Shown: one piece after another, positions 16,201-21,659 of the stretch
Layout: the number at the start of each line of letters is the position of its first letter
How positions within the stretch are numbered: position 1 is the stretch's first letter
Assembly: GCA_002321305.1 (NCBI GenBank)
Contig: DCMF01000038.1
Coordinates: forward strand, 1 to 21,659
Direction of reading: 5' to 3'
Source of the DNA: Verrucomicrobia bacterium UBA1629
Lineage (GTDB): Bacteria > Verrucomicrobiota > Kiritimatiellia > RFP12 > UBA1067
DNA: 21,659 bases
Program-made: the position numbers and the translations under genes
The notes under the pieces: generated by a model
The model's input: the letters and a program-made list of their open reading frames with translations, nothing else
Told to the model about the DNA's origin: nothing
Database searches by the model: none

Positions 16201-18479
16201 CCTACCCGCAGGGCTACGCGGGCCCGGACATCTACCACTACGAGTACGTCGAGACGTACGACCTCGACGGGTCGGGCGGCATCGACGGCGCGTATCGCGG
16301 CGTTTCGGCGGGCGACGGCAGCTATGGCCGCTACATCGACGTCACGGTCGACGACTACAGGCTCGTCACGACGAACATCACGGGGACCTTCCAGGCCGAG
16401 ATCGACGAGTCGCTCGCGGACAACGGGTTCTACGGCAACATCATCGTCGGCGCGGTGTCGTGGTACCAGGACAAGCTCGCCGAGGCGGGCGCGTACGTCG
16501 ACCCGTGGTCGAAGTACACGGGCATCTCGTCCGCCGACTTCAGGCTCCCGGTCGCCGTCGTCGATACGGCGGGCGACGCGCTCGACGGCAAGGTCGAGTA
16601 CTCGTTCAGCGTCGCGGCGTGGTCGAACGCCCAGTGGGTCGCGAGCTACTACGTCGGCGAGGGCGGCTTCACGCCGAAGCCGAAGGACTTCCACGGCCAG
16701 CGCAAGGCCGAGGGCGAGACGCAGATCGCCCTGAACGGCTACGCGAAGCTCCTCGCCGAGATCGACGTCAAGGCGAACGCGCTCTTCGCGGCCAACGAGA
16801 AGCTCCAGGGTCTCGTCGACGAGCTGACCTCGCTCGACTACACGACCCAGATGGGCTACGTCACGGACGCGGCGAAGAAGGAGGTCGAGAACTACACGGC
16901 CGCCTGCCGCAAGAACGCCGAGACCGTCGAGAAGACGCTCGCCGCGCTGAAGGAGCTCAAGGACACGCTCACGGAGTCGGGCGTCGAGGCGTTCCCGAAG
17001 CTGACGGGCCTCTCCTTCGACCTCACCTCGGCCGGGCGCGCCGCGCTCCTCGCCGTCAAGAGCGGCGTCAACGACCTCCTCAACGGGCAGATCAACGCGC
17101 AGTCGTTCAAGATCCAGAAGTGCGAGGAGGCCGTCGACGAGCTGGACGACGCGCTCGCGAAGCAGTTCGGCGCGTGGATGGACAACGCCGACCGCCAGAA
17201 GAAGGTCGCCGCGATCAAGGAGCAGACGGCCAAGGTGCGCGGCGCGCTCGCGGAGCTCGAGGTCGCGTTCACCGACGCGAACGAGAAGCGCATGGCCTAC
17301 GCCAAGGTCGTCGCCGAGGGCGACGAGCTCCAGGCCGAGCGCGAACGCCTGCGCATCCAGTGGGCGGCCGACCTCTCGCAGAGCCGCTACCGCAACATGA
17401 CGTACCAGATCTTCCGCAACGACGCGCTCCAGCGCTACCACGAGGCGTTCGGGCTCGCGGCGAAGTACGTGTTCCTCGCGGCGAAGGCCTACGACTACGA
17501 GACGGGGCTCCTGCAGAGCGACCGCGCGAACACCGCCGGGGCGGCGTTCATGACGTCGATCGTCAAGGCCCGCGCGCTCGGCCGCTTCGCGTCCGACGGC
17601 ACGCCGCTCCCCGGCGGCGACGCGGGCGACCCCGGCCTCGCCGACATCCTCGCGCGGATGGAGCAGAACTGGGCCGTCCTCAAGACGCGCCTCGGCTTCA
17701 ACAATGCGCAGGGCGACCTCGACTCGTTCTCGCTCCGGGCCGACCTCTTCGGCAAGGCGGCGGACGCTGCGGGCGACGCGGCGTGGCGCGACGCGCTGGC
17801 GGGCTGCTGGGTCGACGACCTGCGCACGCACCCCGTCTTCGCGCGCCTCTGCCAGCCATTCGACCCGATGAAGGCGCGGGAGCCGGGCTTCGCGATCCCG
17901 TTCCGCACGGTCGTCGCCGCGCGCAGGGACCTGTTCGGCAACGACCTCGCCGGCGGCTCGACGGCCTACTCCTCGACCTACTTCGCGACGAAGCTCCGGG
18001 CCGTCGGCGTGTGGATCGAGGGCGCAGGCGCGGCGACGGCCCTGCCGAAGCGGCCCGAGGTCTACCTCGTGCCGGCCGGCCTCGACTACATGCGTGCGCC
18101 GGTCAAGGCCTCGGGGAACGCCGCCGCAGTCCGCACGTGGCAGGTCGTCGATCAGGTGTTGCCCGTGCCCTATTCGCTCGCCGAGAGCGACTGGGAGGCG
18201 GACGACTGGAGCGTCCTCAAGGACGTCCTCGGCAACGAGTCCGCCCTCCAGCGGCGGCATCCCGCCATCCGCGCGAACGTCGGCGCGACGTTCGACGCGG
18301 CGGCGACGATGACGTACAACGCGCGCCTGATCGGGCGCTCCGTCTGGAACGACCAGTGGTACGTCTTCATCCCGGCGGCGTCCCTCAACGCGGACGACGC
18401 GGCGGCGAAGCGGAACTTCCTCGACGCGGTGCGCGACATCCACCTCAGCCTCAAGACCTACTCGCTGAGCGGCAACTGA
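10206..18479 (+). CDS. Giant 2757-aa secreted LamG/coiled-coil protein
   Basis: Residues 1-25 are a signal peptide ending RAA. Residues about 26-690 are beta-rich with no recognised enzyme motif. A LamG/concanavalin-A-like domain lies at about 698-885 (FTFEARIVC, WTFYLNGHCLGTCEG, VHYLRLWSEARTAKQLDRN). Further blocks are GYNPNEEHALLVGG (983), LLDEELCLLRGRD (about 1660), a Gly/Asp stretch before ALYPQGHGDAWGHYL (about 1740), and YGYPYDDDIGPGKTYPQGY (about 1985). A long helical, probably coiled-coil region spans about 2187-2390, followed by RNDALQRYHEAFGLAAKYVF (from about 2402) and a C-terminal VRDIHLSLKTYSLSGN. The mixture of an N-terminal beta region, a long alpha-helical region and this C-terminal motif recalls large secreted proteins of Planctomycetes/Verrucomicrobia. 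A distant resemblance to Tc-toxin A subunits is a guess. There are no frameshifts over 8.3 kb. The start follows GGGAAAGGGGG. Confidence 0.85.
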   Translation: MRKRTIGRLLLTAAALGGAFAVRAAGPTDNLRADYHNAVHGAPWTNGAEQVAVQLGAGSGYHFTTNRTIRYLRFGQYNQTTYPTLETLQVGLQSVFPTPVLRSTLGQPIAGASANRFLGEALTPPADWDGTEPEIEEGTGGNAVWIDFAKEVIACEAGPVRITWPLTGGGTKLETAVVAASPNKRPVRLYWTHERPAYAGDSAYTALQNAGPTVTFGQNYKVHLYPTSRIGIYDPKAGKDSGYTAGDGRGYVCLNGNELQAFAGSYGTFLIVYSRLDEALNERRMLAYELVEVLEPKQTQIDVKIGDQLKPQTRDFSTNELFPRVTRGLTDESENGEVYVYQHGTGAQKNYLWAIRDSSANPWKIEVFWRAKEELDVVWPFEVDIYGASWDTAGAQPYVRDTEKAEGGPAKAEPVVYYPSGLTVEAMDYQVVAAGSGMKEQKHLHVSDGLFYSDWADAATYALLKYTSGDAVWFQTVRSLPAKAAARLAELALDYAGVCTNVAYRTGAATNAVGALDVATNVALAAEIRAPFAGADGFFYPGWIRRDHKPSAGAYPVRNPYNASLYAYPTGYRPPDELFSPIYSVNLGELEVWWSLPSKLMGAARPNGGNAEPLASPVYFPSIPLVYTVHTPEQIAVLAGDYAAKPQIVIASGLGSAGFALNDHLTGHAQETAPALVWNPTAPYPDLFAASVSLGGLDNPAGVTSNFTFEARIVCDTGADGGEKYMAFERPLISFYASSGDGEASAQAPYLRLGVSADGRVFVNGEEAVPGMHQETHQGSVSTIWGFPYRFAEFGAQMGKSGEARGPQGAHVVFRHEGTTWTFYLNGHCLGTCEGEAAVDVARDTARVFECNSGPGVCYRGPVHYLRLWSEARTAKQLDRNRYAACPASADLVFQYDGPSQTFETYGDESAVAGPVKDGFLSDSSGHGAHAYLGYPAETNGTDTTMWLSAGAMTGVALRQPQPGRTFPADATIYRQPDPGLDGYNPNEEHALLVGGVAHALRCDLNRTERDGAGEEAFTSLPYALVQYVDADTRRPTMCALRVVPENDMYRFRRYLTAGSMVQSPDPLARLQPANLQAFVSGPTYGAEETCFRDRKGWFWAHQAGDDGGPTNYVFEISYPSQAAFDYPDGSAPEAGAHVPWMANYAQRDDGYVWTLWGSDGPSPFPERDAGDPVGTAIDYTYVVDWPESVPGLYVNDTLHGAKDGLPAVRGQLSAKILYQQSAATGGVASVRLIDPETRQGGKLLAIPDDIRTYRDPKTSKRRFTDLPPMLRDRFQWNPTAFHDMTHNDSRELELTGQFIDEGAYQFALLNAMDARSKAVMLDPDLLPGADAAAWVAGVESVSSEPIVLTDDVTPFTAMALATTGKGAGYVTLVFNDSTNLSMVAKSDVVTMSVIKVVPELYNGRLHVFQSENPLDRQVNVKYASDFGAKPELWEFEWQYCEPQGGAAAPAGDAGAWLSLAGSCGKPGVPMLDWITVGDAGVFGLSDHYVRCRYRALDPAVQALVGTGWSGWSPPKLAEGWVKRVLKAINPFDQKIRDFLNSKVDTSLSMVQQAGAPYQGDIPLNLEALGENGLIAIYETLLNQAKKLSVDADYLATESLALSLQMAAGRIAELYAVLGNEAYADALNPTVDLGADALVDDTAEGSVFPFMNQCESLLDEELCLLRGRDLSRRYAASRASGGEPSDYPCFNRLAWNFTADIMGGQVAYVENYGIRDVCGASDAEDPSAKDGVIDVYDAKALYPQGHGDAWGHYLSAEKGYYALLRHPNFGWKPQIEGILAGQTEITIGNLHEKRFAQVAEMKAKTGERIVAATQRANYAAGASDAWLAAEDDDATRAWGTDEWATRAHLGAYYDWAAVNALLPARSAEEGLVRMLDRESTKELGAIAASARRIQASADSADAGLNPLGLSDAAIPFDISPAEIDAGKTHFEQVLDRAKKATKVARDVFLRAKAAANALRDQNASADYEKLVSDEEAALERRLIEIYGYPYDDDIGPGKTYPQGYAGPDIYHYEYVETYDLDGSGGIDGAYRGVSAGDGSYGRYIDVTVDDYRLVTTNITGTFQAEIDESLADNGFYGNIIVGAVSWYQDKLAEAGAYVDPWSKYTGISSADFRLPVAVVDTAGDALDGKVEYSFSVAAWSNAQWVASYYVGEGGFTPKPKDFHGQRKAEGETQIALNGYAKLLAEIDVKANALFAANEKLQGLVDELTSLDYTTQMGYVTDAAKKEVENYTAACRKNAETVEKTLAALKELKDTLTESGVEAFPKLTGLSFDLTSAGRAALLAVKSGVNDLLNGQINAQSFKIQKCEEAVDELDDALAKQFGAWMDNADRQKKVAAIKEQTAKVRGALAELEVAFTDANEKRMAYAKVVAEGDELQAERERLRIQWAADLSQSRYRNMTYQIFRNDALQRYHEAFGLAAKYVFLAAKAYDYETGLLQSDRANTAGAAFMTSIVKARALGRFASDGTPLPGGDAGDPGLADILARMEQNWAVLKTRLGFNNAQGDLDSFSLRADLFGKAADAAGDAAWRDALAGCWVDDLRTHPVFARLCQPFDPMKAREPGFAIPFRTVVAARRDLFGNDLAGGSTAYSSTYFATKLRAVGVWIEGAGAATALPKRPEVYLVPAGLDYMRAPVKASGNAAAVRTWQVVDQVLPVPYSLAESDWEADDWSVLKDVLGNESALQRRHPAIRANVGATFDAAATMTYNARLIGRSVWNDQWYVFIPAASLNADDAAAKRNFLDAVRDIHLSLKTYSLSGN

Positions 18480-18496
18480 GAAAGGAGAGCAGGAAA

Positions 18497-19360
18497 ATGA
18501 AAGTCCCATCCCTCATCCACCACGCCCCGTCCCTCGCCCTCGCGCTCGCCTGCGCGGCGGCGCCGGCGGGGGCCGTCCCCCAGGCCCCGGTCATCACCTA
18601 CGGCCTCGTGCGCGACGAGTACGGCGTGCCGTTCACGAAGGCGTCGGACGTGACGCTCGAGCTCGTCCGCGCCGACGCGCGGACCGGCACGGTCTACGCC
18701 CGCTGCGCCGTCGGCGAGTCGGGCGTCCCCGGCATGAACTACCGCCTTTCGCTGGAGATCGACTCGGACGGCCCGGCGCGCGCGAACGCCGTCTGCGCCG
18801 GAACGGAGATGTTCGTCGGGGCGACCGCCGGCGGGACGGAGACGCCGCTCTTCCCCGCCGCCGTCTTCGCGGCGCCGGCGCAGGGGACGAAGCAGCGGCT
18901 CGACTTCTCGACCGGCACGGATGCGGACGGCGACGGCCTGCCCGACGAGTGGGAGCGCTGGGTCATCGAGAACGGCCCCGCGTGGCGGGGCGGTCCGGCG
19001 ACGGACGCCGACGTCGCGGCCTTCCGCCCGGACGCCGACGCGGACGGCGACGGCATGACGAACCGGCAGGAGTTCCTCGCGGGGACGGATCCGTTCCTCG
19101 CGACCGACCTCTTCAAGATCGAGTCCTTCGAGATCCTGCCGGGGACAGACCGCGCGCGGCTCGTCTTCCTGAGCGCGGAAGGCCGCACGTACCGCGTCGT
19201 GTGCGCCGAGGCGCCGGGCGCGGACTGGACGCCCGTCGCGACGACGCGCACGGAAGGGGCCGAGCTCGCCTACGAGAGCTACAGGGGCACGGGGCGGCGC
19301 ATCGCCGTCTACCTCGACGCCCGGCTCGACGCGCGGTTCTTCCGCGTCACGGCGGACTGA
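18497..19360 (+). CDS. Exported protein with Asp/Gly-rich calcium-binding-like repeats
   Basis: A 287-aa protein with a signal peptide at about residues 1-27. Residues about 30-125 form a beta-rich domain (VITYGLVRDEYGVPF). Two Asp/Gly repeats follow: TDADGDGLPDEWERWV (about residue 138) and DADADGDGMTNRQEFLAGTDP (about residue 174, without its last residues in the second half of the domain). These resemble thrombospondin type-3 or dockerin-like Ca2+ loops and are common in exported Verrucomicrobia proteins. The C-terminal 80 residues (LVFLSAEGRTYRVVCAE...DARFFRVTAD) look like a small beta-sandwich that ends many proteins of this group. It begins 17 bases after the giant gene, with AGGAGAGCAGG upstream, so it is co-transcribed. 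It could be a Ca2+-dependent anchoring or assembly partner of the giant protein; this is inferred from position. Confidence 0.82.
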   Translation: MKVPSLIHHAPSLALALACAAAPAGAVPQAPVITYGLVRDEYGVPFTKASDVTLELVRADARTGTVYARCAVGESGVPGMNYRLSLEIDSDGPARANAVCAGTEMFVGATAGGTETPLFPAAVFAAPAQGTKQRLDFSTGTDADGDGLPDEWERWVIENGPAWRGGPATDADVAAFRPDADADGDGMTNRQEFLAGTDPFLATDLFKIESFEILPGTDRARLVFLSAEGRTYRVVCAEAPGADWTPVATTRTEGAELAYESYRGTGRRIAVYLDARLDARFFRVTAD

Positions 19361-19362
19361 CC

Positions 19363-19791
19363 ATGGTCGTCACGAATGCGCTCGGCGCCGCCTTCGCGGC
19401 GACCCTCCTCGCGGCGTCCGACGCCGGCGTGACGTTCGCCTTCCCGGAGGACGGCGCGACGAACGCCCTCGCGTGGGCGCAGCTCGCGCCCGCGTCGCGC
19501 GCGGCCGTCTGCGACGCGCTCGACTTCGCGCCCGTGCCGCCCGCGCTCGCGGCCACGTTCGCCGTGGCGCGGGGCGAGCTGCGCCGCGTGGACGCGCTGG
19601 CCGCGGACGAACGCCTCGACGCCGGGACGGCCGCCCGCCGGCGCGCGTCGGTCTGCGCGGCGTTCGCCCGCCGCGCCCGCGCCGCCGGACTGGACGGCGC
19701 GCAGGTCGCCCGCCAGCTCCGGCGCCTGCGGGAGGGCGACGCCCTGCCGCAGATGCGGCAACGAAACACTGTGATAAACTCCGATGATTGA
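19363..19791 (+). CDS. Small Ala/Arg-rich protein, last gene of operon
   Basis: A 142-aa protein starting 2 bases after the previous stop, so translation is probably coupled. The N-terminus (VVTNALGAAFAATLLAASDA) is hydrophobic enough to be a short signal or membrane segment. The remainder is helical and Ala/Arg-rich (RAAVCDALDFAPVPPALAAT, ARRRASVCAAFARRARAAGL). No family is recognised. The last residues (VINSDD) and the stop are encoded by the left arm of the long inverted repeat, so the natural C-terminus may have been altered by that element. A hairpin TGCCGC-AGAT-GCGGCA lies at 19745-19760 inside the coding part. The reading frame is the only long one continuing the operon with fitting codon use, but confidence is moderate. 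Confidence 0.6.
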   Translation: MVVTNALGAAFAATLLAASDAGVTFAFPEDGATNALAWAQLAPASRAAVCDALDFAPVPPALAATFAVARGELRRVDALAADERLDAGTAARRRASVCAAFARRARAAGLDGAQVARQLRRLREGDALPQMRQRNTVINSDD

Positions 19792-19940
19792 TGCTCTCGC
19801 TACCGCTCCGCAGACTATCGCTGGCTTCGCAGAAGCCAGCCCTAAAGCAATCGTCTGTAAGACCGTTTTCGGAGAATTGGACGCCTTTCGACGATCTATT
19901 CTGCGGAGCGGTAGCGAGAGCCATACGGCTCGGAGTTTAT
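19774..19940. repeat. Long interrupted inverted repeat (MITE-, inverton- or hairpin-like)
   Basis: The left arm is ATAAACTCCGA (19774-19784) plus a 22-bp stretch at 19793-19814. The right arm is the exact reverse complement of both (19900-19921 and 19930-19940). The two parts of each arm are separated by 8 unmatched bases on each side, giving a 41-bp imperfect terminal inverted repeat around an 85-base core (19815-19899). The core holds a nested hairpin CTGGCTTC-GCA-GAAGCCAG (19821-19839). TTCGGAGAA occurs at 19868-19876 in the core and at 19940-19948, straddling the right boundary. The element sits between the operon and the BspA-like gene and covers the stop codon of the upstream gene. It could be a miniature element, an invertible segment or a large RNA hairpin. 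No transposase or recombinase is in the window. Confidence 0.8.
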
Positions 19941-20009
19941 TCGGAGAAAACAGACTCGATATTAATGTCGAAGCAAGAATCTAAACTAAGGAAAGGGAAG
20001 GAGACACCC

Positions 20010-21510
20010 ATGGCAAACCACACGATGAAATACATGAAAACCCTCTGCGCCGCCGCGCTCGGCCTGGCGCTCGCGCACCCCGCCGTCGCGGAGGACGGCT
20101 ACGAGACGGTGGGCGGCATCAAGTACAGCTACACCGCCAACGCGGACGGCGCGAGCGTGACGCTTCATGGCATTGTGAACAATGACAATGACCTGCCGGA
20201 AACCTTGACCGTGCCCGAGACGCTGGGCGGGAAGCCGGTGACGAAAATTGGGCAGAATGCTTTTAAGTTTACGCCGATTGTCTCGCTGACGCTCCCCGCG
20301 AGTCTGACGGCTGTCGATGCTTTCGTTTTTTTCGGCGCGACGAAGCTCCGGGAAATCAAGGTCGCGTCGGCGAACGAATGTTTCGAGTCCATGGACGGCG
20401 TCCTTTTCAGCAAGAGGGACAAGAACGGGGACCTCTACAGTGAGAACGGGTTGCGGCTCGTCGCCTATCCACGGGCGCGCGAGGGGGCGTCCTATGACAT
20501 CCCGGCGAGGACTGCGCAGGTTAATGGGTCTGCCTTTTATGACTGCACGAATCTGGAAGAGCTGTCCGTTCCGGCTACCGTTAGCATTGTTGGGGAACTG
20601 AGTGCCCAGTTTATCGTGCAGTGCCCGAAGCTGAAGCGGGTCAAGGTGGCGGAAGGCAATCAGAACTTTCATGACGAGGACGGTGTTCTCTTTTATGACC
20701 TTCCAATATCCGGCGGCGCGGACGGCGACCGTCTACACGATTCCAGGCCATGTGACCGAGGTTTTCCCCAGTGCGTTTGCGAACTGCGCAAACCTTGAAA
20801 AGGTGACCTTCCCGGCTTCGGTGGAGACTTTGAACAATTTCGTGTTCGAGGACAGCCCGAATCTGAAGGCGCTGTATTTCAACGGTGTCCCGCCGGCAGC
20901 AGAAAAACAGACGTTCCTCAGTACGCGGGACGACTTGAAGGTCTATTACACGGACGAAACCCACAGGGACGCCTGGGAGGCGGTCTATTCCGACGGTGGC
21001 AAGTGGGCGATTTGCGATCAGTCGAGGCGGCCGCCCGTGTCGTTCTGGAATGTGAACGGACTGCCGCAGGACGGCGTGACGAGCTATAGCTATAGCTATG
21101 CGGAGAAGACGCGCACGGTCGCCGTGCCGAACGCCTGGCTGCTGGAAAACGTGCCGGGGCTGACGGAGGATTCGACGGCGGACGACGCGACGGCAGCGCT
21201 CGCGGCGACCGGGAAGAACGGCATTCCGCGCTGGAAGTCGTACCTGTTCGGGTTCGAGCCGGACTCCGACACGCCGGCGGCCGCGCAGCTGAAGGTGTCG
21301 ATTGACGGCTTCGATGCGCAGGGGCTCCCGGTGGTCAAATGGTCGCCCGACCAGCGTACGAACGAAAGCGTGAAGGCCTGCGTCAAGTACACGGTTCGCG
21401 TGGCGACGACGCTGGACACGAATCGGCAGTATTGGGATAACTACGAAACGCTCACCGACGAATTGAAGAAGAACTGCCGCTTCTTCTACGTCGAGGTCGA
21501 GGCGCAGTAG
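20010..21510 (+). pseudogene. BspA-like leucine-rich-repeat surface protein, frameshifted
   Basis: The start at 20010 follows GGGAAGGAG. A signal peptide (to about residue 28, ending AVAEDG) is followed by a short beta domain (GGIKYSYTANADGASVTLHG) and LRR_5/BspA-type repeats. The pattern ...AFxxCxxLxxLxxPxSv appears as IGQNAFKFTPIVSLTLP, SAFYDCTNLEELSVP and SAFANCANLEKVTFP, with DGVLFSK and DGVLFYD linkers. At about 20695-20705 the frame shifts: YPAARTATVYTIPGHVTEVF and all later repeats are in the next frame. The C-terminal part (SFWNVNGLPQDG onward) includes a small beta domain ending FFYVEVEAQ. BspA-like proteins are secreted or surface binding proteins. Parts of the gene are visibly less GC-rich than the neighbouring operon. 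It may be a true pseudogene, or the shift may be a sequencing error. Confidence 0.75.
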
Positions 21511-21598
21511 GCGTCCCTGCGCCTCTGCGTGAGAGGACAACCTTTACGGCTTGAATTTTTCGTACGCCCCACTGGCTAACAAGGAAGGAACAAATCCC

Positions 21599-21659
21599 AT
21601 GACACAGAAACTCATGCTCATGACACTGGCGGCCGCCTGCGCGGCGACGGCCTCGGCGG
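21599..21659 (+). CDS. Start of another exported protein (partial)
   Basis: The ATG at 21599 follows AAGGAAGG at a suitable distance and opens MTQKLMLMTLAAACAATASA, a clear signal peptide, before the window ends. The product cannot be named. It lies 88 bases after the BspA-like gene in the same direction. Confidence 0.6.
   Translation, partial: MTQKLMLMTLAAACAATASA

Noticed and set aside
15269..18496. Plus-strand frame-2 open frame leading into the Asp/Gly-repeat protein
   Set aside because: The part before 18497 is an Arg-rich shift of the giant gene. The signal peptide and Shine-Dalgarno place the true start at 18497.
14349..18509. Minus-strand open frame of 1386 codons under the giant gene
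   Set aside because: Same cause; it also ends across the gap to the next plus-strand gene and shows no family motifs.
19784..19984. 66-codon ORF starting inside the inverted repeat
   Set aside because: It consists mostly of the repeat itself, has no Shine-Dalgarno and has no recognisable product. An in-frame upstream extension of the BspA-like gene through the same element is rejected because it would bury the signal peptide.
21079..21100. Short tandem repeat encoding Ser-Tyr pairs (AGCTAT units)
   Set aside because: Only about three copies in frame; 6-bp units cannot shift the frame and nothing suggests function.

Overview
The window looks like chromosome of a high-GC bacterium of the Verrucomicrobiota/Kiritimatiellota/Lentisphaerota group, probably gut- or rumen-associated. 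This is an inference from several features: many exported proteins of types common in that group (a giant LamG-containing protein, Asp/Gly-rich 'DADGDG' repeats, a BspA-like leucine-rich-repeat protein), a stand-alone glycogen-binding module, a DUF3793-flavodoxin pair, and promoters whose -10 box lies just before the start codon. No rRNA, tRNA, CRISPR array or intact transposase was seen.

Layout. (1) Positions 1-3190, all minus strand and visibly less GC-rich than the rest, hold a decayed accessory patch that resembles a defence island. It contains a truncated, frameshifted DUF1016/YhcG-type nuclease gene, an intact NYN-domain nuclease gene with two zinc ribbons and a probable winged-helix tail, and a JetD-like (DUF2220) gene broken by two frameshifts and a stop codon. 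(2) Positions 3272-6134, plus strand, carry housekeeping-type genes: DUF3793, a flavodoxin and the lipid II flippase MurJ. A strong hairpin separates MurJ from the convergent small CBM48 gene. (3) Positions 6549-6959 are a divergent regulatory region with two promoters, an AT-rich dyad, a 52-codon open frame containing a run of ten Cs, and a leader hairpin.

(4) Positions 6960-19791 hold a tightly spaced five-gene plus-strand operon, all or nearly all of it exported. It encodes a 578-aa secreted protein, a 467-aa fibre-like protein, a 2757-aa giant protein, a 287-aa protein with Asp/Gly-rich repeats, and a 142-aa small protein. This is the best candidate for an undescribed system: probably a large extracellular or cell-surface assembly with the giant protein at its centre and the neighbours as attachment, fibre or accessory parts. 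Its function cannot be read from the sequence.

(5) Positions 19774-19940 form a long interrupted inverted repeat between the operon and a BspA-like LRR gene (20010-21510). The LRR gene carries a frameshift and has lower-GC stretches. The first codons of another exported protein run off the right edge.

Most other long open frames, including antisense frames of more than 1200 codons under the giant gene, are by-products of the extreme GC3 codon use and are left out.
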